Assembly: GCA_020002185.1 (NCBI GenBank) | Contig: CM034531.1 | Coordinates: 47,570,102 to 47,634,101 of the forward strand | Reading direction: 5' to 3' | DNA length: 64,000 nucleotides | Origin: Paraescarpia echinospica | Lineage: Eukaryota > Annelida > Polychaeta > Sabellida > Siboglinidae | Shown: positions 46,669 to 58,904 of the stretch, one piece after another | Position numbering within the stretch: the stretch's first letter is position 1 | Layout: each line of letters begins with the position of its first letter | Notes under the pieces: generated by a model | The model's input: only the letters and a program-made list of their open reading frames with translations | What the model was told of the DNA's origin: nothing | Databases searched by the model: none | Position numbers and translations under genes: made by a program

Positions 46669-46779
46669 CTTTGACGAGGCAAGTTTTTCCTGAATAACCA
46701 TTCGTGCAAGCGCACTGAGCGCTTTTCCCTATTACTGAGCAGCGACCGCCATGTTTGCATGGGTTAGGCTTACAGTGAC
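46669..46779 (-). CDS. EGF-like domain exon, gene copy 1
   Basis: 111 bp, phase 1-1, acceptor TCTTGTAG and donor GTAAAG. It encodes HCKPNPCKHGGRCSVIGKSA, QCACTNGYSGKTCLVK with all six cysteines and the usual G-Y-x-G-x-x-C ending. It follows the second kringle of copy 1 in transcript order. It is the intact counterpart of the damaged exon at 27892-28005. Confidence 0.85.
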
Positions 46780-46884
46780 CTACAAGATTGAAAGAGATGA
46801 TCAGCGAGAACCCTATGTTGTAAGTGTGTGTGCACGTGTGCATACGTGCGTGTGTGTACTGAATATGATGCATATTGACCTAAT

Positions 46885-47950
46885 CATTAAAACGTTATAT
46901 AATGCTAAAACAAGCAGCGTTTTTGTAGACTGTGCCTCCGGCAACAGCAAGAACATGGATCACTGCTACACATTCTTTAAGAATACGTACCGTACCACCA
47001 CCACGGCTCCCCTTTGGGAGTCGGATCCCGCAACGGTTGTCCTCAATCCCACATAAGCTGACAGCTCTGAAGTAAACAAGAGATTAAGCCGACTGAACCT
47101 TTTCGAGAATGCCTGGAATGCTCAGACTGGGACGGAGGCATGTCCTGTCCTGTCCTAGACGAGTGTATTGACACCGCGACATCAGCTGGTGTTAGGTCGT
47201 GTGCACGGAAACCAAGATTGTCACCATAAAACCATGGCTCACCAGAGACAGCAAGCAGAAACTGGCGGAAAAGAATGCGGCGTGCATCAGCGGCAACAGG
47301 GAAGAATTATGCTACCTGCCAGGTGCAGAAGGCGGTCAAGAAGTGCTAGTTTGTGAACAAGCGCAAATATGAGGACCAGTTCGCCTCCAAAACACCAGAG
47401 CTGTCTGGCAAGACAACAACAGTGTTCCCTTCTATCCCGATCGACTGAACGACTTTTACAGGAGATTTGATAACCTGAACATGTCACTTCCAGTAGACAC
47501 CTCTCTGTCTTCACCCTTACCGTCCCTGAAGGTGAAGTGAGGAGACTGTTCGGGAGACTGAGCTCGCGGAAGGCTGCGGGTTCAGACAGCATCTCCACAT
47601 CCACCCTGAAAAACAGCGCTGACCACCTTTCTGTTGTTTTTACAGACATCTACAACACCTCTATCTAGCAGTGCACAGTTCCAGTCTGACCTTAGTCGCC
47701 ACAAAAGTGTTTGAGCGCGTATTGCTCAGGTACCTGAAGTCGGCCACCGACGGGTTCCTGGACTCGCACCAGTTTGCGAATCCGGCAAACAGATCAGTAG
47801 ACGGTGCTGTCGCTTGAGGTCTGCACCGCATTCGGAACCACCGTTTTTTGATGACACCAATGTGGAGAGGTGGAATGAGAAGGCGGACGGAACGGCTTTG
47901 AGGGATATGGTCAACTTTTTTAAAGCATGTGTCGACTCATATCTCATATA
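46885..47950 (+). pseudogene. L2/Rex-like LINE fragment (endonuclease end and RT start)
   Basis: The plus strand reads DHCYTFFKNTYRTT and WESDPATVVLNPT (endonuclease C-terminus with an altered SDH), FVNKRKYEDQF, FPSIPIDxLNDFYRRFDNLN, GRLSSRKAAGSDSISTSTLK, FTDIYNTSI, TKVFERVLLRYLKSATDGFL and HQFANPANRS. Multiple stops and shifts are present and the catalytic palm is missing. It lies opposite in orientation to the host gene, in the intron between the second kringle and the EGF exon. Confidence 0.72.
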
Positions 47951-48305
47951 CTTGTCAGGCTGCCTATATCCATGTAACTAATATATTTGATTCCATTCGT
48001 ATTAGTTGGTACTGCCCGCATTCATTCGAAAACACGTTTGACGATTCACAAACTATTCCATCACTTACACGCAGGTCAGAGTAATGAGCGCTTACCTATT
48101 TTCTATGGATGCAACGTGCAGTGCATCTGAACGATCACTTGTTTGCTGAATCATAGCTACCGAGTGATTGGTTTAAACATTAAGTACATTCAGAGCCATC
48201 ACTACAGAAAAATGAGTTCACTTAAAACATCAATCGGTCACCTCGAATTGTGAATGTTCAAAGGAGGTCTACCTGCGAAATAAAGAAAAATAGTTGTACG
48301 CTCAC

Positions 48306-48462
48306 CTGTACACATCGGAATATCGCAGTAATCCCAGCGCATGCGTGGATCTGTTGTGTAGCACCAAGGCATTCTTCCTGTGCACCAAGGGGGTACACCA
48401 GGACCTGAAGGGTTGCGGCAGAAGTTTTCAGGATCTCCTGCGTGACAGCCGTTGCTGTGCGG
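48306..48462 (-). CDS. kringle C-terminal half exon, copy 1 second kringle
   Basis: 157 bp, phase 0 to 1, acceptor CCCGTCAG and donor GTGAGC. It encodes [40 protein letters not shown] and YCDIPMCT. Intact, with the extra cysteine pair. It pairs with 49505-49617. Confidence 0.88.
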
Positions 48463-49324
48463 CTGACGGGAGCGAAACATAAGCGAAATAATGATAATAC
48501 CAGTAGTCTAAATGGGACTTTTTAGGTTAGTGATTAGCATTGGCTAATAATTAAAACACGTATATACCAAATGCTTAAATATTCGTTAAGCTAATGCAAA
48601 CAATATTAAGTGTAAAGTACATTAAAAAGAACCAATACGCTAAAATAGAAGGTTACCTAAGTGCTTGCATCAAGACACGCCATAGAACAAGACAAGTGTC
48701 AATGACTTATCAACTAGTAATTAAATATTAATTAGCAATGGAAGGAGCCCATGTAAACTACTGTAATGTGAGAGTAGGCTTTATTAAACGGGTCTAAACC
48801 TTGTAATATGAAGGAATTTTCTCCCTGCACTTACCAATATTTGTCTTGCTGATTTCAAATCTGTCTGCAGCCAAACTATAAAAGTGGACCTTTTGGTGAT
48901 GAAACTATTAAATATTTAAAATATATACATTTGGTTGCGCTCACATCAATTGTTTACTGTTGCGCTCCAACAAATGGCATGATCGTTTCGTACAAAATGT
49001 ACTTTTCGCACGTCTATGTAGCATTTAAGTATCACAGCATAATGATAACTAAATTTCATGTCAATCCAGTAATGTTTGCTAGTGGACGTTCGGAATGTGT
49101 TTGGCTCGACTGGTATCAGCACAGCATCATGACTTCATCTGCCCGTTTAGTAAATCATCCAACACATAAACATATACCGACTAATTGACACTAATTAGCA
49201 TTCCATGCCTACGGGAATACACTGGCCCCTCAACACATTGCACACCTACTGCATGGCATTATGTTTAGGAAGCTACAGTTGTCTACTGGTGTGAGGGTTC
49301 TTTGCAAGGCATGGACTACTTTAC

Positions 49325-49385
49325 ACACTATGTGTGTGTGTGCATGCGTGCGTGCGCGTGCGCGTGTGCGTGCGTGCGCATGTGT
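49325..49385. repeat. GTGC/GCGT microsatellite
   Basis: Irregular GT and GTGC units in the intron inside the second kringle of copy 1, at about the same relative place as the long microsatellite at 12.82-13.03 kb. Confidence 0.85.
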
Positions 49386-49504
49386 GACAAAGTAAACACT
49401 TTAATTGTAAGAGCAATTACTCTCCACGACTTTGATTCTATTCTTGTCTTTACTCACATACTTGTATAATTTTTTTGTGACGGGTTACTGAACTTTCTGC
49501 TTAC

Positions 49505-49617
49505 CTTGTTGCTGATCCAGTCTTGGCAGGTGCGACCTGATTTAGTTTTGCTTCGCACACCTTTGTATTCAAAGCCTTGTTTTGTGGTGAGACAGTCGTC
49601 GGGTGTGTGTATAAAAT
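49505..49617 (-). CDS. kringle N-terminal half exon, copy 1 second kringle
   Basis: 113 bp, phase 1 to 0, acceptor TGACTGCAG and donor GTAAGC. It encodes FIHTPDDCLTTKQGFEYKG, then SKTKSGRTCQDWISNK. The longer lead before the first cysteine gives the linker between the two kringles. Confidence 0.88.
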
Positions 49618-49679
49618 CTGCAGTCACAGTTACAATTAGGTCTAGTGCCAACAACGGCATAAGCCAGGATACATTTGGT

Positions 49680-51372
49680 TTAGTATCGTATCGTGAGTCG
49701 CAAGTATATTTACATAGATCAATGCACGAAACAAAAATGCATACCACGCTCCATATTGTCTGTGTTTGCAGTGATGACAAGTTCGCATGTCGGTTTATAT
49801 CATGGTGTGGTGTGTCACAGGTTTATGCTACACCTTCATATACGCCAGCCATGCTCATATATATCATCACGATATTCATAAGTCTATGCTTAACATGACA
49901 TAATGTTCACTGAACGAGTCAACTGTGCAGCCGTGTAAAGCGCACGCTACATGGTACGAATTACTTGGATGAAATTATCCAGTTGTCACATAAACGACCA
50001 GAGATCATAAGGTGCATCTGTTTGAAGAATGTCTGCATGTGTGCATCATCCTTTGTGTGTCTGTTTGTAGAATTGACTGTATATGGAGTACGTAGTGTTG
50101 ATGCAGACAGCAGTTCTGTGATCTGGTCGATACTGAGCACGGTTCGCTGTTTCCATGTTATGTTCTACTAGTATTTTCATCAAGGTTTAGATCGTGTCTG
50201 GCACGTAAACAGGTAAGCAGGGCCTGCATGGTATGCAATACTAGTTTCTCCTCGGGGGTAACGCCTCTATCTTACTAACAGAGTCCCTGCTCTTCTTAAT
50301 GGTATGGAATCCTCCTAACCAGTGGGGTGAAAATAATAGCCAGTGTCACAGCCGCATTGTGTGATATGCTTCATGTGCTGGATACAATGGGTCTGGGGTG
50401 TGCTTCTGGATTTTGATCTTGGGTGTAGCATAGATTTTCGGCATTTACATCGATGTCGGGTAGCTAGATTGTGTATTTTAACTGCATGGGAACATAATTC
50501 TTCTGTTGCCAAGCATGTATTACTAATAAGCTTCTTTTTGTGTTCTTTGGGGGTCTTTCCCGTATTACGTTTTAGTTTCATGATAAAGGTATATCAAATA
50601 AGACCCTAAATGTAATATCACAACAGCCCAAAATCAACAGTTGCCTGAGCACATAATAGGACTGCAGCCGGTGAGGTCCGGCCACTGAAGTAGCAAAAGT
50701 CCACTTTTAGAGCTCGGCGAATGGCAAGAGAAAGGCAGGCAGGCAGGGATGTAACTGGACAGACAATATCAACCAATAAACAGGAGTCGACGTTTTAGAG
50801 ACACAAATGGCAACAGTGTCGACAACGTTTAAACACACCACCACAGCAACACAAAATAACAAATGCATGCACACAGATTTCTTATTAAAATATACCTAGC
50901 AGCAGGCCCTTAGCCAGAGTCTCGTTATCCCGTCACTAGAACGGTTTTTTGAAAAAGTAACGGTTTTTCCTTTTTTCAAATAACAGGTATTTTGGTCTTT
51001 CGATACGGGATTTATATTTTTTTCAGATTCCACGATCTTGTGTTGGACCATAACGGGGTTTTACTTTCCCAATAACAAGGCCAAAATAGCATTCGCGTTA
51101 TCATAAAACGGGGCTACTATTAAGTGTGAAAGCGAGTGCAGTAGTGTAGTTTGAGTATTTTGCGATCCTCGGAGGGGGGTAAAGCTGGAGATTTTCGGAG
51201 AACCCTCAAGGGAATACAGATGAAGGTTTTCGGACAGATTGAACCCACTATATATTCACCAATGCATGTGTAAGGGGATGAGCATAACGGAAAAATACAA
51301 AATGAGTACGGGTAAATTGGAACAATTCACAATCCTGGCTAAGGACCTGCCAAGCAGGGACCATCAACTCAC
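49680..51372 (-). other. intron between the kringles of copy 1
   Basis: No exon seen. 49680-49985 is the homologous block of 3.03-3.69 and 18.64-18.92 kb. 50695-50870 matches the regions downstream of first-kringle exons in copies 2 and 3. The part 50340-50610 has an open plus-strand frame with no domain I recognise. Confidence 0.5.
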
Positions 51373-51529
51373 TTTTACAAAGTGGAATGTCACAGTAGTC
51401 CCATGTCCTTTGCGGATCGGTCGTGTAGCACCAAGGCATAATGTCTTTGCAGATGCGGGGCACTCCAGGCCCCTGTAGGTTACGGCAATAGTTACTTGGA
51501 CCGGCGGCATGACACTCGCTCACGTGTGG
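51373..51529 (-). CDS. kringle C-terminal half exon, copy 1 first kringle
   Basis: 157 bp, phase 0 to 1, acceptor GCCCCTCAG and donor GTGAGT. It encodes [39 protein letters not shown] and YCDIPLCK. Intact and with the extra cysteine pair. Confidence 0.88.
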
Positions 51530-53139
51530 CTGAGGGGCGGGAAACAGGACAATTATCAACAGCTTTCGGGGATACTTTTCTGGGTGTTTTTATTTTATAT
51601 GTTATGTATACATGTAACTTTATTTTCTATCAAAAAGTATGACTACTTCCGCTCCCATGCTAGGTTCACGCTAACCATTAAAACATGCTGCCAATAGCAA
51701 AACAAATATGAAGTTTGGCTAAACACATGCAATGGAAGAACTTTTTTTCAATTTGGCTGGTAAAACCTAGATTTAGCCAAATGACTTTAAAACATATTTA
51801 TATTATAAAATAAATGGCGTGTTTCTTTGGTGTGTTCCATAGTTTATTTGCATTTGATTATCTGTGTCAGGTTCGCATGCATCACGCTGACATTTTGTAG
51901 CCGTGCTAGTGGGCCCACTAGGGTGGATCTCTGGTTGATACATTTCTGAATTTCTTCCGGTTGCAAGGTTAGGATGGTGGGGGTCTCCGGGTCGGCGTGA
52001 CGGGCAAGCGTTACACGAATAAAAACTAAAACGCTGAAGCTCGTTTAGCTGTTAAAATCAGATGTATAGCAATAATTGCTATGTCATTTGCAATCAGAAA
52101 TGTGTGTCTTTTAGTGTTTTGAGCGTATCAGTACAAAAGAGCTTCCAGTGGCTTCGATATAAGGGCGTAATGTATATGACACGCTGTCTTATAGTGCGCT
52201 AGTATCGCCTAGACAAGGGGCTCGTAGGGTTTACTCCATGACCAGAACAAGGGTTCTGGCAGCAGCAAATGAAGCGCCTTCAATGGGTTTTCTATTTACA
52301 TGTATACATATTTTACTTCTCAATTTAGAACGAATACGACTTGGGGGTGAACGAGACTGCCCAAACATTGAAACAGCATTACGCCTAGGTGGACTCGAAT
52401 AGTGGGCTTGTACGACCCTCAGTCATTCCAAGTTTATGTAAAATGTTTACTCTTCGGTATCATATGATAAAAAACTAAATAAAATAACAAAAATAAATAC
52501 AATTTTTGATCCCAACGATCATCCCCCTTGGGGACCACAGGGGCACCCAACAATCTTGAAACGACACTAATTTCTTAACCGTTTATCCTACATCAACGTA
52601 ATATGTCTCTATGGATTCGAAATGAGGAATAGAGCAAACCAGGGCAGCGGGTTTGGGGAGTATCCCAGCATTGCGAAACGATACAAGGTTGTGGCAAAGT
52701 TTAGGCAAATCCAAATTTAGCGTGACGTACAATACGTACGATCCCTTGGCGGTTTATGTATAATTTACTTTCGATGACACTATGAAGATAACAATGCATT
52801 TTACAAATATGTCGCTTGATGTACGCTGATATTGTGAATAGTTACCCCTAGTACAGTTTGTATGTGAATAAAAATGTTAGGTCATAAGCTATATCTGAAT
52901 ACTACCTTCTTCAAGACTTCATACGAAAGACGTTTTTAAATGTATTTGACTTTTATAAACTAGGGTAACTCATCAAAGGGAAAGCTGGAAGAATCTGGGA
53001 TGTGTTATTATTAAATGGGTGCTCACACGTTAGCGACATGCTTAATGTCTTAATAGGAGTCATATTGACCTATATATTTATGTTAATTATTCCATTTTAT
53101 CAATTATGGTCAGTAATAAATATGTTTGTCTTGTCTAAC
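51530..53139 (-). other. intron inside the first kringle of copy 1
   Basis: Holds the homologous intron blocks noted for copy 3 (51630-51780 and 52800-52870). No gene in between. Confidence 0.5.
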
Positions 53140-53231
53140 CTTATCTGCTCTCCAGTCCTGACAAGTACGACCTGTTCTCGTTTTGGACTCATGCCCTCTG
53201 TAGGTTGCTCCAGATAATTCTATCCTACATT
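53140..53231 (-). CDS. kringle N-terminal half exon, copy 1 first kringle
   Basis: 92 bp, phase 1 to 0, acceptor TTTTTTCAG and donor GTTAGA. It encodes CRIELSGATYRGHESKTRTG, then CQDWRADK. An upstream stop in the intron means it only becomes visible when read from its acceptor. It follows the signal-peptide exon at 53478-53550. Confidence 0.86.
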
Positions 53232-53477
53232 CTGAAAAAATAGCAACAAAAACAATGGCAAATGCAAAGACAGCAATATTAGAAATAAAGATAATATTTG
53301 TAACAGTTTATATTATAAGAAAAAAACAAGAGATAAGTTTAAAATGTATCGATGTAGTTTGACATATAAACATATTTTACATGTTTATGTTCATGTGCAA
53401 CAAGGTTACCTAGGGATTTGTTTTAAATTAATGCGTATTTAAATTGATACGAATTGAATTACTAATTACAAACATAC

Positions 53478-53550
53478 CTGGAACTGCATATGACAATTGG
53501 GCATAGAAGAATACAATTAGCAGAAATCGTAAAGACAACCAGCCGTCCAT
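53478..53550 (-). CDS. signal-peptide start exon, gene copy 1
   Basis: 73 bp from ATG to a GTATGT donor, phase 1. It encodes MDGWLSLRFLLIVFFYAQLS, then YAVP. It is the best preserved of the three start exons. It marks the 5' end of the array in this window; the region further right on the minus-strand upstream side holds mobile DNA. Confidence 0.82.
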
Positions 53551-54240
53551 GCAATGTGTTCTGTCTGAGAGAAGAAACACACAATACACGATTTTGAAAC
53601 AAACATAATATTTAGCCATAAACTGAATGTCGGTATCCTTAGAGTTTTGATCCGCAGTATCTATCTTAATATATTTACATATATCGGGGTATTCTATATT
53701 CTTTGCGCAAATTGTACACATTACGTACACCATTGGAAGGGGTATGGATAGATTAATACAAATATATACATCAAGTTTAATGCCATTTAGTAATAACATG
53801 TCATTTTTTAAACACTGTGAAGCCCGAATTTTAGCCACCATGGGGAGTAGTTTTGCGACCAACCGAATTTTACTTACATATATATATAGTCATAAACGTG
53901 TTTATTTCAACACAGTTTATGTCCTTAGCTACTGTTTCTAAATAGTAACAACGTTTTCATGAATATGTTAGTATTTTTTATGTTGTTGATATTTTAACGC
54001 AGGTACTTATTCCAATATCAATTATCTTCACCCAAACCATACGCTATAAAAATCCAGTGAGGTGATTACGTACATCCTTATTATTGCTTAACATGTAGTG
54101 TTATTTACTGGTATATCACACGTTCAAACACTGCTGTCGTTTAGAGCTTTCACGGAGATGTTAGTTCCCATTTGACACACCTCGCACACACATAAGTACA
54201 CTCAAGTCTGTTCTTTCCGCAACAACATTGCAACGGATTG
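53551..54240. other. upstream flank of gene copy 1
   Basis: AT-rich; probably contains the promoter of copy 1. I could not identify specific sites and saw no strong match to the upstream blocks of copies 2 and 3. Confidence 0.4.
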
Positions 54241-54259
54241 TAGCTTGTCTTGCCAAAGC

Positions 54260-55010
54260 CAACAACTCGCTCGGTGGCCTGCTGAAATATACACGTATGA
54301 CAGAATGACTCGCTGCGGTTGTCAACATAGGTACAAGTATAGAAGGCTGTCGTCATCACTACTTCTTTGTATGGAACAGAGGCGTGGTTCCTCTACAGAA
54401 AGCAAGTACAACTGTTTGAACGGTTCCACCAGCGATGTCGGCGCTCCATCACGGAACTGCATTGGCAGGACTGTCTCCAACAATGAGGTACAGGAAAAGG
54501 CAAACCTTCGGCGCATCGAAACCATGTTGATATTCAGACAACACCGCTGGGCAGGCCACATCTCGTGCATGGATGACCTCAGAATGTCATAAGGTTTATT
54601 TTATGGTGAGCTTCGTCAGGGCAACTGAGATAGAAGGCCTCTCACAGGCGCTAGAAGGATCAGTTGAAGCGACAACTCACTCTGACAAGACCACGAAGGT
54701 TGGGAACAGCTAGAAACAGACAGAAACAACTACAGTGCGACTACCATGAGACTGCCCAGGACTTTGCGCGTTCCAGAAGAGAAGCAGATGGGGCGAATCA
54801 TAGGCGGAGGAAAGAATCATATCAGGCACCTTCAGGCCAAGTAAACCTTTGTCCAACCTGCTCCAGAGCCTTCAAATCCAGGATGGGCCTCTGCAACCAC
54901 CGTAGTGCGTGCCGCCCCCCCTTGGACGGGGATCTTCCCACTGATCTCCACAAGCGAAAAATCTGCTCCACACAACGGATGACCGACAGCAAATGGGCTG
55001 GTGCTGCTGG
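54260..55010 (+). pseudogene. LINE C-terminal region with C2H2 zinc finger
   Basis: Frames on the plus strand give NNEVQEKANLRRIETMLIFR, QHRWAGHISCMDDLRM, a break, and LTRPRRLGTARNRQ. A final zinc finger, CPTCSRAFKSRMGLCNHRSA, follows with a C at the end (C-x2-C, x12, H-x4-C type). RWAGH...MDD followed by a zinc finger is characteristic of the tail of a widespread group of animal LINEs. The RT itself is absent here. Confidence 0.72.
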
Positions 55011-55194
55011 GAGGTCAGTCATCTTTGGAACATGGCACTTGTCTTTGACAATCCAGTTCTAGTACGTGGCTTTTAGAGTTTTCTTGGATCCTTTCCACTG
55101 TTGGTTTTGAGAGTTGATCCTGAGGCTGTGATAATGGGCAGCAGTTGAATTACGGGGTAGATTTATCCCTGTGCGTAAGCTGCGCTTGATGGTA

Positions 55195-55945
55195 CATTTT
55201 CAATGAAGCGCTTGTACAGCAAACCATCAAGGTTTTTGCCAATGTTGCCACATTGGAAGCACACAATATCCTGTTTTCCGGCAGTAACCAATTTTTCAAC
55301 TGTTGCAATGGTATGATATCTTAGCCCACAGCTGGGCTAAGATATTCTAACAAATCGGTGTATTCACCAATGAGAATAAAGTCGATTTTGTGTGATGAGT
55401 TCAATGCTGTCTAACGATCATAAGCTTAGCGTCCTCTGCGTGAAAACAACAGCTTTCTCAAGTTTATTGCTCAGTATGTTGATGAATATGTGCTTGTTTT
55501 CTCTGTTCACCAAAAAACTCCTACTTTAGCAGGAGGTCATTACTGATCAGCCGCCTTCCACAGCATCATCTGAAGATGTGCCCTCTGCACATCATCTGTG
55601 GGAGGCAACGCCATGACGTGCACTGGCTTCCCATTCTTTCTCCCACACTCATCTTCAGATGATGCTGTGGAAGGCGGCTGATCAGCAAGGCCCTCCTCAT
55701 TTGGACATTCACCTCCCACGCAGTTTGTGTGGGAGGTGAAGGACGGTATTCCTTCACCCAGCTTTGACATTGGACCCTCGGATCATCCAAGTCTGACTGA
55801 TATCATAAGCTGTGATTGCAAAGCAGAGAGCAAGGCATGCAGCACTGACGGCAATAATATCTCATGTACCATATACTGCGCGTGTACAGCTGGCGATGCG
55901 TGTTGTAACCCTCTCACAATTGGGGACGATGCGTATGTAATATAA
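55195..55945 (+). pseudogene. fragment of a transposon-type Cys-rich protein with internal inverted duplication
   Basis: The plus strand contains degenerate sequence and then HLQMMLWKAADQ, WEVKDGIPSPSFDIGPSDHP, IISCDCKAESKACSTDGNNI and CTIYCACTAGDACCNP. A terminal C-x-C-rich block after W...DG.P is a layout I recall from repetitive uncharacterised invertebrate proteins linked to transposons. The stretch coding HLQMMLWKAADQ is present twice, in opposite orientation. Confidence 0.5.
55543..55685. repeat. 36-bp perfect inverted repeat, 71-bp loop
   Basis: CTGATCAGCCGCCTTCCACA at 55543 continues to 55578 and is exactly mirrored at 55650-55685. A second, shorter hairpin (TTCACCTCCCACGCAG with its mirror) lies at 55708-55740. 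Confidence 0.93.
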
Positions 55946-56029
55946 TTTGAAATCATCGCACCTTAAAATCTATCTTTTAGCAACAATATTACGGGTCTGG
56001 GTGATGTAGGTCTTTAGTAATAGCGATGA

Positions 56030-56390
56030 GTGGTTTTGATGGGCGCCATCTTTAAAAATGGCGGATATATTAACGTTAGCAAACGTAATGTGTTCCATAT
56101 TTGAAATTGCTGACCACAATTCTACACATTAACATAGACATGATGACTTGTGAAATTTGTTTTGACGACTGCCATCTTTAAAAATCGCGGATCCGAAAGT
56201 CGGAGAAGGCCAAACGTAAAATATTTGAAACCTCTGATCTCTAAGATCAACGTTTTGACACCAAAATTAGGGTTGTAGGTGATGCAGTTGTTAAGATATG
56301 TGAACATGCGATTTGGCGGCCACTTTGTAAAATGGCTGCCATTTCTTTAAAAACCTATACAAAAATTGCCACCTCAGACTTTCTGTTGAC
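56030..56390. repeat. degenerate tandem block with ATCTTTAAAAATGGCGG words
   Basis: GCCATCTTTAAAAATGGCGG-like words occur near 56050, 56170 and (as GGCCACTTTGTAAAATGGC) 56320, each followed by an AT-rich spacer. The spacing of about 120-150 bp suggests a decayed tandem repeat or hairpin series. No gene. Confidence 0.45.
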
Positions 56391-56984
56391 TGAAACACTG
56401 TAGATGACATTCGTGCAAAAAATTGCTTTTGGCAAGCAAATTGCACGGGAAGACATGGTACACTGCACTGTATCGAGAATTTGAATAGACACTTGTATGC
56501 CCTAATTGGCATATTTAAAAAAAAATGCCCTAGGACAACAAAGCTGAATTGCTTCAGGGATCCCATGGGATAGAAATTAACCAAAAAACATTATACTATA
56601 GAGCATCCATTTATTAAACTGCAAATGGACTAAGTCAACGTTAGATCGCAACGCTACTCCCACACTGCGGCTAAAAATCGGGTTTCACTGTGTTTAAAAA
56701 CGATTGTTCACCTTATTATTTATATTATATATATCGCTGGGTAGATTAATCCATTATCTTGCCAATGGTATGCAAAATGTGTATGAAATATGCAAAGACA
56801 ATATACACCACAGCCTAAATAACGCCTACCCCTACATATCAATAAGCCAAAACGTCACTGGCAGCCACTTATGACCACTTGTCATTGTCGTCAAAAATGA
56901 CAATGTCAGTACTAACTAAAACACTGTTTTAATTACTATTGCAATTTGTTTGAGGTTGACCCTCTTTTGGACACAGATTGACTG

Positions 56985-57510
56985 GACTATTGGATTTCAC
57001 AAGATTTCCTCTTTCTGAAGCCATGCTGCGTTTCGCACAGTATTCCATTCTTTTCAAGGTGGTCCATGTCCATGACTGCACTGGTGACGATGTGCTCCAT
57101 TATCTTACATGGTACACTGCCACTGGTCAGGGATACAAGTCGATAGTTGGCCGGGTTATATTGCTCTCCTTTTTCTGAAGATTGGAGTGACATTGACAAC
57201 CTTCCAGTCAGATGGAACTGTCGCGGTGGTGATGGACAACTGGAACATTGATGTTAAAATGGGAGCCACTTCTGACGATAGCTCTTTTAGCACAAGCGGA
57301 CTGATGTTGTTTGGGCCGCTAGCTTTGTCAGGTTTCAGGTGTTCAAGAATCAACAGTTTCCTTATTTCCATTTCCGCTATCTGGATACTATCAAGGGTGG
57401 AAAAGTCTGCTGGTTTCATGTTGCACTTTCTAACAAATTCTTCTGAGGTATACTGTCTCCCCTCGCTGAACACTAACTGAAATTGCTTGTTGGGAATATC
57501 TACCTGTGAT
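56985..57510 (-). pseudogene. LINE RT fragment (fingers)
   Basis: The minus strand reads EMEIRKLLILEHLKPDKASG, PNNISPLVLKEL, TVPSDWKVVNVTPIFRK, then in another frame NPANYRLVSLTSGSVPCKIM, TQHGFRKRKSCE. These are the first RT blocks (KA.GPD.I, VTPIFKKG, NYRPVSLT, QHGFR). The catalytic region is missing. Two frames. Confidence 0.78.
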
Positions 57511-57612
57511 GTTGCCTTATTGGGTCTGATATTAGCCGACCATCAACCCTCACTCCTCAGACTCAGTGGGGCTACTCTACGTGCGCTCGCGGGCTACTCC
57601 GTCTCCTGCACG

Positions 57613-58480
57613 AGCGCTTGAGTCGTTTGTGCAATGTGTATGCTGTACAATATAGTTATAATAGAAGAGTGCGCAACATTTGTTGGCGTTCGCAATGTCA
57701 ATGACCGCTCGCCGTTCAACATCTGTATCGTTGCAATGCGACGCCAAATCCAACTTCCACGAACACAACCATATGCCCAAATGAACAAACTTTCACAGTA
57801 CCTGTCCTTTACTCAACATACCATTCTACGTATTATTGAAAGTGGACATTAATCACGGCACAAATCCGATACGAACACAAAATAAGACTCGCGTATGGTC
57901 GCGTGAAGTTTTAATCAAAAACGAGACGCGACACACGCATTTCTGAAAATATTCTACCCAGCGAAATGCCAACAACGTCCCCGTTGGAGAGCTCCTACCG
58001 GCGGCGATGGTCGTGTAAGCGTAATCATGCAGTTCACTTCTGTATCAGCCAGAAAAAAACAACAGCAATGAATTCATCAGAATACGCAACATTTTGGTGG
58101 GCTGTAATAACTATTGAAAACATAAACAAAAATTATCCAGTGAAAATAGTGTTAAATGTAGGGTTTTTTATAATGTGAAATATACACTCACTCACGCACG
58201 CACGCACGCACACACGTATATATTTCTTCAACAGTCAAGACAAAAATTGAAACATTTACAAATGATTTAGCAAAATGCATACTAAATATACTACCACGCC
58301 TGAATTCAGATGATGACTCATGTTACTCACTATAGTGATTGGAAATTTGCTGTGGTTTGCAGGTTGTTAAACAACTACATGGAAGGGAGTGGCGAAATAA
58401 AGAGAGGAGATGTTGTAATATGTAGCGCGTATATGTGTGCATAAAATAATGTGTATATTAATTTAATTTATAGTTAGGGT
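57613..58480. repeat. direct repeat flanking the LINE, left copy
   Basis: GAGTCGTTTGTGCAATGTGT begins the homology with 63077-63755. The match runs through AGAAGAGTGCGCAACAT, CCGCTCGCCGTTCAACATCT, CAACTTTCACAGTACCTGTC, and ends with TGTAGCGCGT and ATAATGTGTATATTAATTTA. Here there are about 150 extra bases in the middle, with a short CGCA array (58190-58215). Similarity is roughly 90% in the outer parts. Confidence 0.85.
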
Positions 58481-58904
58481 TTATTAGTAGGGTGTATTTT
58501 TTAAATCTATTTTGTAGAAGGTACATTTTTCTTTTCAAATGCCAGATCCCGGTCCCGTGGTCACGGCAGAACGCACATACTACTCATTCAATAATTATGA
58601 TCTGAGCCTTCATAATAACAGATGGATTCACGATGCAGTGCCCATTGAAGTTGTGAACTTTCTGCGGTAGGTAGAATGCTGAGTTTTACGATGATGCTTG
58701 GTGTCGTCAGTCGACCGTGACCACAGGTCTCTGCCGCGGTTTGGTTGACAGCAGTGATCGATGCCTGAATTGAACATTCTTCTATCACTGCCCTGTAATT
58801 ACGCAATCCACCGACCAAAGCCACGCGGCATACCGACCAGCTAGACAATATCAACAACTGTATAGTAACAGACTGCGACATTCTCTCGTCACAGTCTATC
58901 AGAT

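Noticed and set aside
58588..58881. Minus-strand frame starting MSQSVTIQLLILSSWSVCRV with a signal-peptide look
   Set aside because: It is short, has no domain or splice partner, and lies in the probable 5' UTR of the LINE. Kept out for lack of support.
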